Below are positions 1 through 9,039 of a stretch of 64,000 bases of DNA, piece after piece. The DNA is from Enterovirga aerilata (GTDB lineage: Bacteria > Pseudomonadota > Alphaproteobacteria > Rhizobiales > Beijerinckiaceae), in assembly GCF_013044135.1 (NCBI RefSeq), contig NZ_JABEPP010000003.1:124001-188000 (forward strand). Reading direction: 5' to 3'. Position 1 is the stretch's first letter. Each line of letters opens with the position of its first letter. The translations under genes and the position numbers were made by a program. The notes beneath the pieces were generated by a model, which made no database searches, was not told the origin of the DNA, and saw only the letters and a program-made list of their open reading frames with translations.

Positions 1-848
1 GTATCGAGGGGCTCGCCCCAGGAGCGCGGATTCTGCCGGACCGCCGCAAACAGGTAATATGTCGTCTTCTCGGTTTCCGGCGTGAGGAAATGCATCCCGA
101 AGAAGCCGGTCCCTTCGGCTCGCGGCGCACCCGGCTCCGTCACGCCCGTGTCGTTGATCATGCAGCCGGGGACGTCCCAGCGCATGTCGGCCCACAGGTC
201 CACCTGCCCGCCGTCGCGCTTGTAGAGGAGGTCGTAGAGGCCCGGCGCCGGGACGTTCGGGACGGAGCGCCCGACGAAGACGGTCGTCCCCTTCTGCTCG
301 ATGGTCAGATTGGCCTTGATCGTATGCTCGCTGCCGAGGATGCCCTCGTGCACGACCGCCGTATGGCTGAGATCAAGGAGGTTGTCGGTGATCAGCTCCC
401 AGCTCGCCTCCATGAGGATCCAGTCGCGCTTGCTGACCAGGCGTCCGCTATCCGGGTCGAGGAGGCGGAAATCCGGGATGAGCGCGGGATCCGCCTCCTT
501 GTCCCCCATCCAGATCCAGATCAGGGAATGCTTCTCGTGCAGCGGGTAGCTGCGCACCTTCATGGCAGGCGGTATCCGTCCATTGCCGTGCGGGTTGTGA
601 ACGCAGGCCCCGGACCCGTCGAATTCGAGCGCGTGGTACGGGCACCGCACCCGGTCGCCATGCACGATCTTGCCCATCGAGAGCGGAGCGAAGCGATGGG
701 CGCAGGCATCCGCGATAGCCGCGGGACTTCCGTCCTCCCGCCTGAACATGACGATCGGCTCGTTGAGAAAGGTGCGCGATACGAGCTTGCCGGCCTCGAG
801 GTCCTGAGACCACAGCGCGACGTACCAGGTATTGCGCAGAAAGCTCAT
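1..848 (-). CDS. Rieske oxygenase large subunit, vanillate O-demethylase (VanA)-like, 3' end cut by window
   Basis: Likely the terminal oxygenase of a two-component Rieske system acting on an aromatic or methoxylated acid. The frame opens at ATG 846-848 behind GGAGGGAA and runs off the window, giving 282 codons. The Rieske site is Cys49-x-His51 and Cys69-x2-His72 with 17 residues between, the canonical spacing. Downstream I read IWIWMG and DNLLDLSH, the latter matching the start of the mononuclear iron site of VanA-type enzymes, then AVVHEGILGSE. The PDR-type reductase at 1954-2907 on the same strand is the probable electron donor. Substrate cannot be told from sequence; VanA-like is a family call. 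Confidence 0.85.
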   Translation of the reverse strand, partial: MSFLRNTWYVALWSQDLEAGKLVSRTFLNEPIVMFRREDGSPAAIADACAHRFAPLSMGKIVHGDRVRCPYHALEFDGSGACVHNPHGNGRIPPAMKVRSYPLHEKHSLIWIWMGDKEADPALIPDFRLLDPDSGRLVSKRDWILMEASWELITDNLLDLSHTAVVHEGILGSEHTIKANLTIEQKGTTVFVGRSVPNVPAPGLYDLLYKRDGGQVDLWADMRWDVPGCMINDTGVTEPGAPRAEGTGFFGMHFLTPETEKTTYYLFAAVRQNPRSWGEPLD

Positions 849-1034
849 CCCAAGTTCCCTCCTTCGAGAGCCGCGCAGGCATTCGGATTCCGCGCGAGCC
901 GCTTGTGAGCGCGTGAGCGCTTCTCCCGCCCGGATCAGAATGGAATTGGTTCAGGTCCAGGCCACGCGATGTTGCCGGAGGGCGGCAAAGCGGCAAGTCA
1001 CGCGAACGCGTGACAAGCCGGAGGCCGGAAATGT

Positions 1035-1784
1035 TCAGATGTCGCGGTTCCGCCGGAGGATGAGGGCGAAAAGCTCGTTCTGCGACGTGATGCCGAGCTT
1101 CGCATAGGCGCGCCGGCGGTAGGTGCTTACCGAGTGGAAGGAGAGACCCAGGTCGAGCGCGACGGCCTCGTTCGAGAAACCGAGCAGGACGCGGGCGCAG
1201 ACGGCAGCCTCCCGCTGGGACAATGTCTTGCCGCCGTTCGGCATCTCGAGAAGCGCCGTCAGGCCGGCGACGTCGGGAGCGGGCGGCCTGCTCACGAGGG
1301 CGAGATGGCGCTCGAGCGCGGCCGCGAGGACCGGCTTCATCGCGTCGATGCGCGCGACCTCATCGCCGCAGAAGAAGCCGTTCCGACGGTCACGATACAG
1401 CGTCAGGCAGATCGCCTGGCGGGGCTGGCGCACGATGATGGACAGCTTGCCCGCAATGCCCGGCCCCACGAACAGGCGCTGTGCGTACTCGCTCTCGGCG
1501 ATCTCCTTGACGGCGATCGCCCGCATCTCGACCTCGCGCCGCTCCGAGGGGGCGAACATCGGCCAGAACGGATCGTGCCGGTGGAAGTGTCGAATGTAGT
1601 CCTTGACGAGCGTATGCACGCAGCCGTCCGTCCGGTTGTCCTGCGCGACGAGGGCCTCGATCGGTCGGTCGGGCTCGAACCGGTTCAGAACGACCTGGCG
1701 GACCGACATCTCGCGGCAGAACACGTCGAACAGAGCAGCCCCGAAATCAGGGCTTCCGATGCTGAGTATCAGGTTCTCGAGCAT
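1035..1784 (-). CDS. LuxR-type transcriptional regulator
   Basis: A 249-residue protein with a C-terminal LuxR/FixJ-type helix-turn-helix. The segment from about residue 185 (LSQREAAVCARVLLGFSNEA, then HSVSTYRRRAYAKLGI) fits the GerE fold well. The N-terminal 170 residues form a sensor domain I do not recognise; there is no clear acyl-homoserine-lactone-binding signature and no receiver aspartate. The gene lies between the reductase and oxygenase genes of the Rieske system on the same strand, so it probably controls them. Its ATG has only a weak Shine-Dalgarno sequence. Ligand unknown. Confidence 0.85.
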   Translation of the reverse strand: MLENLILSIGSPDFGAALFDVFCREMSVRQVVLNRFEPDRPIEALVAQDNRTDGCVHTLVKDYIRHFHRHDPFWPMFAPSERREVEMRAIAVKEIAESEYAQRLFVGPGIAGKLSIIVRQPRQAICLTLYRDRRNGFFCGDEVARIDAMKPVLAAALERHLALVSRPPAPDVAGLTALLEMPNGGKTLSQREAAVCARVLLGFSNEAVALDLGLSFHSVSTYRRRAYAKLGITSQNELFALILRRNRDI

Positions 1785-1953
1785 CCCGCTTCGACCCGCT
1801 CACGTGCTCGCGCGAGCCGGCACGGTGTCGGCGCGGGATGGCCTTGGCGCAGGTGCCTCGTCAGCCATGGACGATCCTCCTTCGACTTCCTCCAGCTTGG
1901 GGCATCTTCGCGCCCTTGCATATCGGCCTTGGCCACCTCGTGCCGCAGGGCGC

Positions 1954-2907
1954 TCAGAGATCGAGAACGAGCTCCCGGTCAAGGGACCGTGACACGCAGA
2001 TCAGCATCGTGTCTCCGGCGGCATGCTCCTCGTCGGACAGGAACAGATCGCGATGCTCCGGTCGGCCGGAAATGACGCCCGTTTGGCAGGTTCCGCAAAC
2101 CCCCTGCTCGCACGAGGTCGGAACGACGATCCCGTTCTCCGCGAGCACCTCGACGATGGTGCGGTCGGGGGGAATCTCGAAGCTCCGTCCGCTCCGTCCG
2201 AGGACGACGCGAAAGCCATCCGCCTGCTGGTCGGGCATGGCTGCGTCGTTGGAGAAGTACTCCAGGTGCAGCGCGAGATCCGGGTGCCCGGCCACGAGCT
2301 CGCGCGCAAGCGTCATGAAAGGGGACGGACCGCAGACATACACATGCGTTCCGCGCGGCTGTCTTGCCAGCATATCCGCGAGAACGTCGCGCACTGCAGG
2401 TGGCTCCAGCCCGACATGGAGGGCGGTGCGGGCCCTGAGCGATGCCCCGGAAAGTTCGTCCAGGAACGCCATCTCGCTTCGGGAGCGCCCGAAATAGCCG
2501 AGCTCAAACGAGCCTCCCGACGCAGCGAGGTGCCGCGCCATCCCGAGGATCGGCGTGATGCCGATCCCGCCCGCAAGGAGCAGATGGTGCTTGGCTCCCG
2601 GATCGAGCGGAAAGTTGTTGCGCGGCGGACGGACCGCGATCTCTTCGCCTTCGCGGAGCTCATGCACACGCCGGGAGCCGCCGCGCGATGTCGGCTCCAG
2701 CTTCACGGCGACCCGATAGGTCCCGTCCCAGCCCACCGTGTTGACGAGCGAATAGGGGCGGATGAGCGACGGCCCGAGCTGCAGCTCGACATGCGCGCCC
2801 GGTGCGAACGGTGCGAAGTCGGAGCCGCCGGCCGGGACCAGCTCGAGCGAGCGTATGCCGACCGCCTCCTCCCGCACCTGTGCAACCCGCGCGGCCTGCC
2901 ATGTCAC
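1954..2907 (-). CDS. PDR/VanB-family oxidoreductase (FMN, NAD and 2Fe-2S domains)
   Basis: A 317-residue reductase of the phthalate dioxygenase reductase/VanB type. In order it has a flavin-binding barrel (RPYSLVN, residues about 50-56), an NAD-binding domain (LLLAGGIGITPILGMARHL, about 109-127, and YVCGPSPFM) and a C-terminal plant-type ferredoxin with CEQGVCGTC and a later single Cys (MLICVSRS). It passes electrons from NAD(P)H to a Rieske oxygenase, most likely the one at 1-848. The start is GTG 2905-2907, eight bases after GAGGA. A regulator separates it from the oxygenase, whereas vanA and vanB are usually adjacent. Confidence 0.92.
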   Translation of the reverse strand: MTWQAARVAQVREEAVGIRSLELVPAGGSDFAPFAPGAHVELQLGPSLIRPYSLVNTVGWDGTYRVAVKLEPTSRGGSRRVHELREGEEIAVRPPRNNFPLDPGAKHHLLLAGGIGITPILGMARHLAASGGSFELGYFGRSRSEMAFLDELSGASLRARTALHVGLEPPAVRDVLADMLARQPRGTHVYVCGPSPFMTLARELVAGHPDLALHLEYFSNDAAMPDQQADGFRVVLGRSGRSFEIPPDRTIVEVLAENGIVVPTSCEQGVCGTCQTGVISGRPEHRDLFLSDEEHAAGDTMLICVSRSLDRELVLDL

Positions 2908-3110
2908 TGAGCGTGTCCTCCTCGATCTCGGCTCCCCGGGGTGACCGAAGAGCCCTAGTATAGACCGCCGCCCGCCTCGCCCGGTGTCACACTGGCATGC
3001 GACAGGGTCCCATTTCCTGAATTTTGCTCATGCAGCGGTGACGATTGCTCGTTTGCGCGGCCGCGGCGCACGGGACATTCCATTCGCCCCGAATGGCCCA
3101 GAGGACAGGG

Positions 3111-3476
3111 ATGCCCGAAATATTCGTTGCCAGATCCGAAGATCTTCCCGAGGGCGGCCGCGTCTTCGTGACGGCAAACGGAAACCAGATCGGGGTTGTG
3201 CGGGCCAAAGGCCAGCTTCACGCCTATCTCAACATCTGCCCTCACCAGGGGGGGCCGGTCTGCGAGGGTCTGATGGTCCACCGCGTCGAGGAGATCATCG
3301 CCGAGGACAAGACCTACCAGGGCATGCGCTTCAGCGAGGACGACCTGCACATCGTCTGCCCCTGGCACGGCTGGGAATTCAATATCGAGACAGGGCGCTG
3401 CGCCGGCGACGGCCAGCACGGCCTCAAGCGTTTCCGGACCGAGGAGCGAGCGGATGGGATCTATGTTGTTGTCTGA
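3111..3476 (+). CDS. Rieske-type ferredoxin
   Basis: A 121-residue protein with a single Rieske domain. Ligands are Cys43-x-His45 (ICPHQGG) and Cys83-x2-His86 (VCPWHGW). The 37 residues between the ligand pairs exceed the usual 15-17, so this protein has an insertion in the cluster-binding loop, as in some stand-alone Rieske proteins. An upstream ATG at 3045 is possible, but ATG 3111 has the GAGG ribosome site and begins where homology should begin. It heads an operon with a small unknown gene, an amidohydrolase and an aldehyde dehydrogenase, and could serve as electron carrier for an oxygenase of the pathway. Confidence 0.85.
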   Translation: MPEIFVARSEDLPEGGRVFVTANGNQIGVVRAKGQLHAYLNICPHQGGPVCEGLMVHRVEEIIAEDKTYQGMRFSEDDLHIVCPWHGWEFNIETGRCAGDGQHGLKRFRTEERADGIYVVV

Positions 3477-3801
3477 GGCGGCCGTGCTCTCCTCCGCCGC
3501 GCCGATGCCCTCGCCAGAGCATGTCGCCACCCGGGCCGGCGAGCTCGCGCGCGACCTCGAGGCCCTCGTTCATGCTGGCCGGTCGGTCGACCTTCCGGAT
3601 GCCGCCATCCAGGATCTCATGTCCGCGCTGGTCGCGACCTATGGGGCCCGCTTCGATGCCGGGCTGCGGCAGCCGCCGATCGAGGAGAACCCGACGATGG
3701 GGGCGACCGCCGTCCTCGTTACCGCTTCCGCCCTGCTGAAGGCCGCCAGTCTCGAGATCTTCGAGCTCGGGATGTGGCAGTCCTGGTCGGGCACCCGCTG
3801 A
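3454..3801 (+). CDS. Uncharacterised 115-residue protein in the Rieske-amidohydrolase operon
   Basis: Not recognised. The frame starts inside the Rieske ferredoxin gene (23-base overlap) behind GGAG and ends 18 bases before the amidohydrolase, so it is probably translated as part of the operon. The protein looks largely helical: residues 23-62 (ATRAGELARDLEALVHAGRS onward) could form an amphipathic helix, and 83-105 is a more hydrophobic stretch ending in FELGMWQSWSG. No metal-binding or catalytic signature is visible. Size and place suggest an accessory subunit; that is inference. Confidence 0.6.
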   Translation: MGSMLLSEAAVLSSAAPMPSPEHVATRAGELARDLEALVHAGRSVDLPDAAIQDLMSALVATYGARFDAGLRQPPIEENPTMGATAVLVTASALLKAASLEIFELGMWQSWSGTR

Positions 3802-3819
3802 TACTCTGAGGTTTTTTCG

Positions 3820-5094
3820 ATGCTGTTCCGTTCCAGCACGCCCGCCTTCGACATGAACATCGAAGGCTTCCATACCGGTCAGCACCTCGCCAATGCGCGC
3901 AAGCAAGCCGACATGCGCGGGCTCGATGACGTCCTGGTCGTGGACGTCGACTGCCACCATTACGAGACCGACAACTTCGCCGAAATCCTCGAATACATCG
4001 AGGATCCGTCGCTGAAGCAGGTTGCGCTGAACACCTACGCCTACAAGGGGCCGAGCGCGGTCCTGTACGACCAGCCCGGCTACCAGGATCTCGGTGGGCG
4101 CGTCACGCGCTACCTCGAGCGCAAGGGCGAGAAGATCCCGGAGGATGGGCGGCCCCGCGAGGTCGCGCAGACACTGCGCTGGATGGATGCGCTCAGCGTC
4201 GACTACGCCTGCCTCTTCCCCACCCCGATGCTCTTCCTCGGCCTGCATCCGCAGCCGGAGGTCGAGGTGAACATGGCGCGCGCCTATAACCGCTGGATCA
4301 CGGACAACATCCTGCCGGCGAACAAGCGCCTGCGCTCGATGCTGTACCTGCCGTTCAACGATCCCGATGCCACCTACAGGATGGTGCAGGAATACGGGAA
4401 GAAGGACGGGGTGATCGGCTTCATGGTCGTCTCGACCCGCTACAAGCCGGTCTACGACAACGCGTATATGAAGACCTACGCGTTGCTCGAGGAGATGGGC
4501 CTGCCCCTCTCCTTCCACGCGTCCTATCACTGGAACGACCAGCTGGTCTCGCTGACGAACCGCTTCATCACGGCGCATGCGGTCGGTTTCACGTTCTTCA
4601 ACGCTGTCCATTGCGCCAACTGGGTGGTGAACGGCCTCCCCGAACGCTTTCCGAAGCTGAAGGTGATCTGGATCGAGTCGGGGCTTGCCTGGATCCCGTG
4701 GCTGATGCAGCGGCTCGACAACGACTATCGCATGCGCACTTCGGAGGCCCCGGCGTTGAAGAGGCTGCCGAGCGAGTACATGCGCGACATGTACTACACG
4801 ACGCAGCCGATGGAGATGGTGAACAACCACAAGGCGCTTGAACTCACCTTCGAGATGATCAACGCCGACACGCAGCTTCTGTACTCGTCGGATTACCCGC
4901 ACTGGGACATGGACCTGCCGTCGACGATCTGGGACCTGCCGTTCCTGAGCGAGCAATCCAAGCGCAACATCCTCGGCCTGAACGCGAAGCGAATCTTTGG
5001 CCTCGACGTGTCGGATCGCTTCCCCGAGAACCACGGGCGCGCCGCATCGCCGCTCGTCGACACCTGGCGGCAGGATGTCGTGCCGGCCGAATAG
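3820..5094 (+). CDS. Amidohydrolase-2 family metal-dependent hydrolase or decarboxylase
   Basis: A 424-residue TIM-barrel protein of the amidohydrolase-2 group, which includes non-oxidative decarboxylases (such as 5-carboxyvanillate or ACMS decarboxylase types) and hydrolases. The N-terminal metal motif reads VDVDCHHYE near residues 36-44. Further family marks are SFHASYH, HAVG, IWIESGLAWIPWL and the C-terminal SSDYPHWDMDLP, where the Asp is the usual metal ligand or base. The start codon follows GAGG at eight bases. In this operon a decarboxylase or ring-cleavage-product hydrolase role is plausible. Long insertions make exact substrate prediction unsafe. Confidence 0.85.
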   Translation: MLFRSSTPAFDMNIEGFHTGQHLANARKQADMRGLDDVLVVDVDCHHYETDNFAEILEYIEDPSLKQVALNTYAYKGPSAVLYDQPGYQDLGGRVTRYLERKGEKIPEDGRPREVAQTLRWMDALSVDYACLFPTPMLFLGLHPQPEVEVNMARAYNRWITDNILPANKRLRSMLYLPFNDPDATYRMVQEYGKKDGVIGFMVVSTRYKPVYDNAYMKTYALLEEMGLPLSFHASYHWNDQLVSLTNRFITAHAVGFTFFNAVHCANWVVNGLPERFPKLKVIWIESGLAWIPWLMQRLDNDYRMRTSEAPALKRLPSEYMRDMYYTTQPMEMVNNHKALELTFEMINADTQLLYSSDYPHWDMDLPSTIWDLPFLSEQSKRNILGLNAKRIFGLDVSDRFPENHGRAASPLVDTWRQDVVPAE

Positions 5095-5138
5095 GTCGGC
5101 ACCCAGCCGACAACGCGAAATCAAAGGGGGAGACGTCC

Positions 5139-6635
5139 ATGCTCGACCAGGCCGAGCGCCCAGCTTCGATCGAACGATATTCGATGTTCATCGACGGCCA
5201 GGAGGTGCAGGACGCCTCCGGCCGCACCATCGAGAGCCTCAACCCGTATAGCGGGAAGCCTTGGGCACTCGTCCCGGACGGGTCCGAGGCGGATGTGGAC
5301 CGGGCGGTTCGGGCCGCCCGGCACGCCTTCGACAAGGGTCCGTGGGGGCAGATGACGGCGACGCAGCGCGGCGCCCTCCTGCGCAAGCTCGGCGACATCA
5401 TCGCGCGGGATGCCGAGGAACTCGCGACGATCGAGTCGCGCGACAACGGCAAACTGTACCGCGAGATGCTGGGACAGTGGAAATACATCCCGGAATGGTT
5501 CTACTACTATGCCGGTATGGCCGATAAGCTGCAGGGCGACACCATCCCGTCAGACCGGCCGAACTTCTTCATCTATACGCGGCGCGAGCCGATCGGCGTG
5601 GTGGGCGCGATCACGCCCTGGAACTCGCCGATGCTGCTGCTGACCTTCAAGCTCGCGCCGGGGCTCGCGGCGGGCTGCACCTTCGTCGTGAAGCCGTCCG
5701 AGCATACGCCGGTCTCCACGCTGGAACTTGCAAAGCGGATCCAGGAAGCGGGATTCCCGGCCGGCGTGTTCAACGTCGTGACCGGAATGGGGAAGATCGG
5801 TGCCGCGCTCGTGAGCCATCCTGACGTCGACAAGATCGCCTTCACGGGCGCGACCGAGACCGGTAAGGTGATCGCGGCGGCTGCGGCCAAGAACCTGACC
5901 CGCGTTTCGCTGGAGCTGGGCGGAAAGTCGCCCAACATCGTTTTCGACGACGCCGATCTCGACGTTGCCGCCAACGGGGCGATCGCCGGCATATTCGGGG
6001 CCACCGGTCAGACCTGCATGGCCGGCTCGCGCCTCCTCGTGCAGGAGAGCGTCCACGACCGCCTGCTTGAGCGAATCGTGGAGCGCACGAAGCAGATCCG
6101 CCTCGGCGATCCGATGCACGAGGACACCGAGATGGGCCCGGTCTCCAACGAGCCTCAGCTCCGCAAAGTGCTGGAATACATCGATGTGGCGCGCGCGGAC
6201 GGTGCGACCTGCGCGTATGGCGGGGGCCTCGATCCGACGCTGGGCGGCTACTTCGTCCAGCCGACGATCTTCTCGAACGTCACGAACGACATGCGCATCG
6301 CGCGGGAGGAGGTCTTCGGCCCCATCCTCAGCGTGATCAAGTTCAAGGACGAGGACGACGCCGTCGAGATCGCGAACGATACCCGCTTCGGCCTTGCGGC
6401 GGCGGTATGGACGCAGAACGTGCACCGGGCGCACCGCGTCGCGCACCGGCTCCGGGCCGGCACGGTCTGGGTCAATGCCTACCGTGTCGTCTCGTTCGCG
6501 GCGCCGTTCGGCGGGTTCAAGGAAAGCGGTCTTGGGCGCGAGAACGGAATGGATTCCATCCGCGAGTTCACGGAGACAAAGTCCGTCTATGTCGAGCTCT
6601 CCGGAGCCCCCCGGGACCCGTTCAAGCTCGGCTGA
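5139..6635 (+). CDS. NAD(P)-dependent aldehyde dehydrogenase
   Basis: A full-length (498-residue) aldehyde dehydrogenase. Glu259 in LELGGKS and catalytic Cys293 in GQTCMAGSR are present, as are TPWNSP (about residues 159-164) and the C-terminal FGGFKESGLGRENG. It oxidises an aldehyde to an acid with NAD(P)+. It lies 44 bases after the amidohydrolase with its own strong GGGGAG ribosome site, and is probably the last gene of the same operon. The substrate would be an aromatic or semialdehyde intermediate by context. Closest by eye to the betaine/succinate-semialdehyde type, but not assignable. Confidence 0.93.
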   Translation: MLDQAERPASIERYSMFIDGQEVQDASGRTIESLNPYSGKPWALVPDGSEADVDRAVRAARHAFDKGPWGQMTATQRGALLRKLGDIIARDAEELATIESRDNGKLYREMLGQWKYIPEWFYYYAGMADKLQGDTIPSDRPNFFIYTRREPIGVVGAITPWNSPMLLLTFKLAPGLAAGCTFVVKPSEHTPVSTLELAKRIQEAGFPAGVFNVVTGMGKIGAALVSHPDVDKIAFTGATETGKVIAAAAAKNLTRVSLELGGKSPNIVFDDADLDVAANGAIAGIFGATGQTCMAGSRLLVQESVHDRLLERIVERTKQIRLGDPMHEDTEMGPVSNEPQLRKVLEYIDVARADGATCAYGGGLDPTLGGYFVQPTIFSNVTNDMRIAREEVFGPILSVIKFKDEDDAVEIANDTRFGLAAAVWTQNVHRAHRVAHRLRAGTVWVNAYRVVSFAAPFGGFKESGLGRENGMDSIREFTETKSVYVELSGAPRDPFKLG

Positions 6636-6680
6636 TCTAAGCGGCAAGCTGGCCATCCGCCGGCTTGCATCGCAGGACCT

Positions 6681-7619
6681 TCATTCTGCCGCTGTCAGCC
6701 CAGGTAGCTCGCGGGCTGTTCTCGCCGTCTGGTTCACCTGCTCCAGGAGCCACCTCCTGAAGAGCTGCACCTTGCGGAGCTTCGCGGTCCGCAACGGCGT
6801 GACCAGGTAATAGCCGAAATTGGATCGGGCCCGCACCGAGAAGGGCTCGACAAGGCGCCCGCTCGCGAGATCGGGCCCGACGACCCCCGAGCGGCCGAGC
6901 ACCACACCGAGACCGTCCACGGCCGCCTGCATGGACGTGATCAGGTAGTCGCAGGTCAGCTCCGCACCGAAGCTGATGTCGCGCACGCCGGCCGTCTCCA
7001 GCCAGAACGGCCATTCGTCGCGCAGGATCAGCGACACGGTCCGGATCACCGTGTGGTTGCTGAGATCCGCCGGGGTCTCCAGCTTGCCGCGTTCGGCGAG
7101 CAGGCGCGGCGAGCATACCGGAAAGACTTGCTCCTCTCCGAGCTTGTCGACGGTGACGCCCGGCCAGTCGCCCGAACCGTGCCAGACCGCCAGATCGAAG
7201 TCGTGAGGCATGTTGCTTTCGAACGACTGCACCGTGCGCAATCTCAGCGAGATCGAGGGATAGCGCGCCTGGAAGAGATGAAGGACTGGTACCAGCCGCT
7301 TGATCGCGAAGGTCCCGAGGCACTGGAGCGTGAGAACGTTCTCGTCGTTGCGGTCCGCAGCCATATCCGTTGCGGCGGAGATCTCGACGAGCGCGTTGCG
7401 GACGGACTGGAGATAGCCGTTCGCGACTTCCGTCAGCGTCACGGCGTTGCCGTTGCGGACGAACAGTTTCGTGCCGAGCAGTTCCTCGAGATTGCGGATC
7501 TGGTGGCTGATCGCCGTCTGGGTGAGGTTTAGTTCGACGGCGGCACGGGTGAAGCTGAGATGCCTGGCAGCGGCCTCAAAAGCCCGCAGGCTCGTCATCG
7601 ACGGAAGACGAGTACGCAT
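6681..7619 (-). CDS. LysR-family transcriptional regulator (GcvA-like)
   Basis: A 312-residue LysR regulator. The N-terminal winged helix-turn-helix is clear (MTSLRAFEAAARHLSFTRAA, then LNLTQTAISHQIRNLEELLG), followed by a substrate-binding-type effector domain. The opening RLPSMTSLRAFEAAARH is the GcvA subgroup style. It is transcribed away from the binding-protein gene at 7793 and converges on the aldehyde dehydrogenase, so it may control either side. The spacer to 7793 carries an inverted repeat that could be its operator. Confidence 0.92.
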   Translation of the reverse strand: MRTRLPSMTSLRAFEAAARHLSFTRAAVELNLTQTAISHQIRNLEELLGTKLFVRNGNAVTLTEVANGYLQSVRNALVEISAATDMAADRNDENVLTLQCLGTFAIKRLVPVLHLFQARYPSISLRLRTVQSFESNMPHDFDLAVWHGSGDWPGVTVDKLGEEQVFPVCSPRLLAERGKLETPADLSNHTVIRTVSLILRDEWPFWLETAGVRDISFGAELTCDYLITSMQAAVDGLGVVLGRSGVVGPDLASGRLVEPFSVRARSNFGYYLVTPLRTAKLRKVQLFRRWLLEQVNQTARTARELPGLTAAE

Positions 7620-7695
7620 GCCCTCCGTTTATGGCCGACCTCGCATTGAAGCAATTCCAAACGTCGAGCAGCGGCCCCGTCGAAGAGCAAGCAGC

Positions 7696-7715
7696 GCGCA
7701 TCATGCAGCATGCGC
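7696..7715. promoter_or_regulatory. Inverted repeat between divergent lysR and binding-protein genes
   Basis: Arms GCGCAT and ATGCGC are separated by 8 bases in the 173-base divergent spacer. Position and symmetry suit a regulator site such as that of the neighbouring LysR protein, but the arms lack a canonical T-N11-A signature, so this is a weak call. Confidence 0.25.
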
Positions 7716-7792
7716 ATTTCTCATTGGCGCGGACCGCCCGAGCTGTCGGATGGAGGATCCAAGCAACGCGAATAGCTGACGGGAGGATGCCT

Positions 7793-9019
7793 ATGCTGCG
7801 ATCGATGCTGGCCGCGACGGCGCTCGCCGCTCTGAGCTCGAGCGGCGTCCTCGCCCAATCCGCGCCGGCCGGGATCTCCGACGACCTCGTGAAGATCGGC
7901 GTCCTGGGAGACATGTCCGGCATCTATGCGGACGTGTCGGGCAGGGGAGCCGTCGAGGCCGTCCGGATGGCCGTGGAAGATTTCGGCGGGAACGTCCTGG
8001 GCAAGCCGATCGAGATCGTTTCGGCCGATCACCAGAACAAGCCGGACATCGCGGCGACGATCGCCCGCAGGTGGTACGATGTCGAGAAGGTGGACACGAT
8101 CACCGACATCGTCGGTTCGGCGAGTTCGCTGGCGGTCATCGCGATCGGGCAGGAACGCAAGCGCATCGTCTTGGCGACGAACGGCGCGACGGCAGAAATC
8201 AACGGCGCGCGCTGCAGCCCCTACGTCCTGCAATATCGCAGCGACACCTACGCCATGGCCAAAGCGACCGCAGAGGGGATCCTGGCACAGGGCGGCGATA
8301 CCTGGTTCATCATCGGTGCCGATTACACGTTCGGCCGAACGCTCGCGAAGGACATCTCCGACGTGGTCGGGAAGGCCGGCGGCAAGGTGCTCGGCAGCGT
8401 CTTCCATCCGCTCGGCACGACGGACTACTCGTCCTATATCCTTCAGGCGCAAGCCTCGGGCGCCAAGATCATCGCCTTCGCCAATGCCGGCGGCGACATG
8501 ATCAACAGCTTGAAGTCCTCGGCGGAGTTCGGCCTCACCGTTTCCGGCAAGCAGCGGGTGACGGGACTGCTCGTCTTCATCACAGACATGCACGCCGTCG
8601 GCCTGCCGACCGTGCAGGGGTTAATCCTCGAATCCGACTTCTACTGGGACCTCGACGACAGGACCCGCGCCTTCGGTGAGCGCTTCTTCAAGCGCGTCGG
8701 CAAGATGCCGACCATGGTCCATGCCGCGAATTATTCCGCGGTCAGCAATTATCTGAAGGCGATCGAGGTGGCCGGCACAGACGACGCCGACGCCGTCATG
8801 GCACAGCTCCGAAAGACCAAATTCGAGGATATGTACGCCCGCAACGGCTACTTGCGCGAGGACGGCCTCCTGATCCACGACCTGTTCCTGTTCCAGGTGA
8901 AGTCGCCGGCCGAGAGCACGAAGCCATGGGACTACTACAAGCTTCTCAACGTCATACCGGGCGACAAGGCGTTCCGCCCATTGGCGGAAAGCGCCTGCCC
9001 GCTGGTGAAGAATGGCTGA
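7793..9019 (+). CDS. ABC transporter substrate-binding protein, branched-chain amino acid (LivJ/LivK) type
   Basis: A periplasmic binding protein of the type I fold (408 residues). Residues 1-25 are a signal peptide (MLRSMLAATALAALSS then VLAQ). The mature protein begins with VKIGVLGDMSGIY, typical of Liv-type receptors that often bind aromatic acids in Hyphomicrobiales. I chose ATG 7793 because GGGAGG at 7781-7786 sits six bases before it; ATG 7787 would touch the ribosome site. No permease or ATPase genes follow, so the rest of the transporter must be elsewhere. The GMC oxidoreductase gene is 20 bases downstream. Confidence 0.9.
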   Translation: MLRSMLAATALAALSSSGVLAQSAPAGISDDLVKIGVLGDMSGIYADVSGRGAVEAVRMAVEDFGGNVLGKPIEIVSADHQNKPDIAATIARRWYDVEKVDTITDIVGSASSLAVIAIGQERKRIVLATNGATAEINGARCSPYVLQYRSDTYAMAKATAEGILAQGGDTWFIIGADYTFGRTLAKDISDVVGKAGGKVLGSVFHPLGTTDYSSYILQAQASGAKIIAFANAGGDMINSLKSSAEFGLTVSGKQRVTGLLVFITDMHAVGLPTVQGLILESDFYWDLDDRTRAFGERFFKRVGKMPTMVHAANYSAVSNYLKAIEVAGTDDADAVMAQLRKTKFEDMYARNGYLREDGLLIHDLFLFQVKSPAESTKPWDYYKLLNVIPGDKAFRPLAESACPLVKNG

Positions 9020-9039
9020 GCCGAGGCTTGGACGTAACC

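Noticed and set aside
1800-1982. A 60-codon reverse frame between the reductase and LuxR genes
   Set aside because: It overlaps the 3' end of the reductase gene, lacks a ribosome site and is low-complexity.
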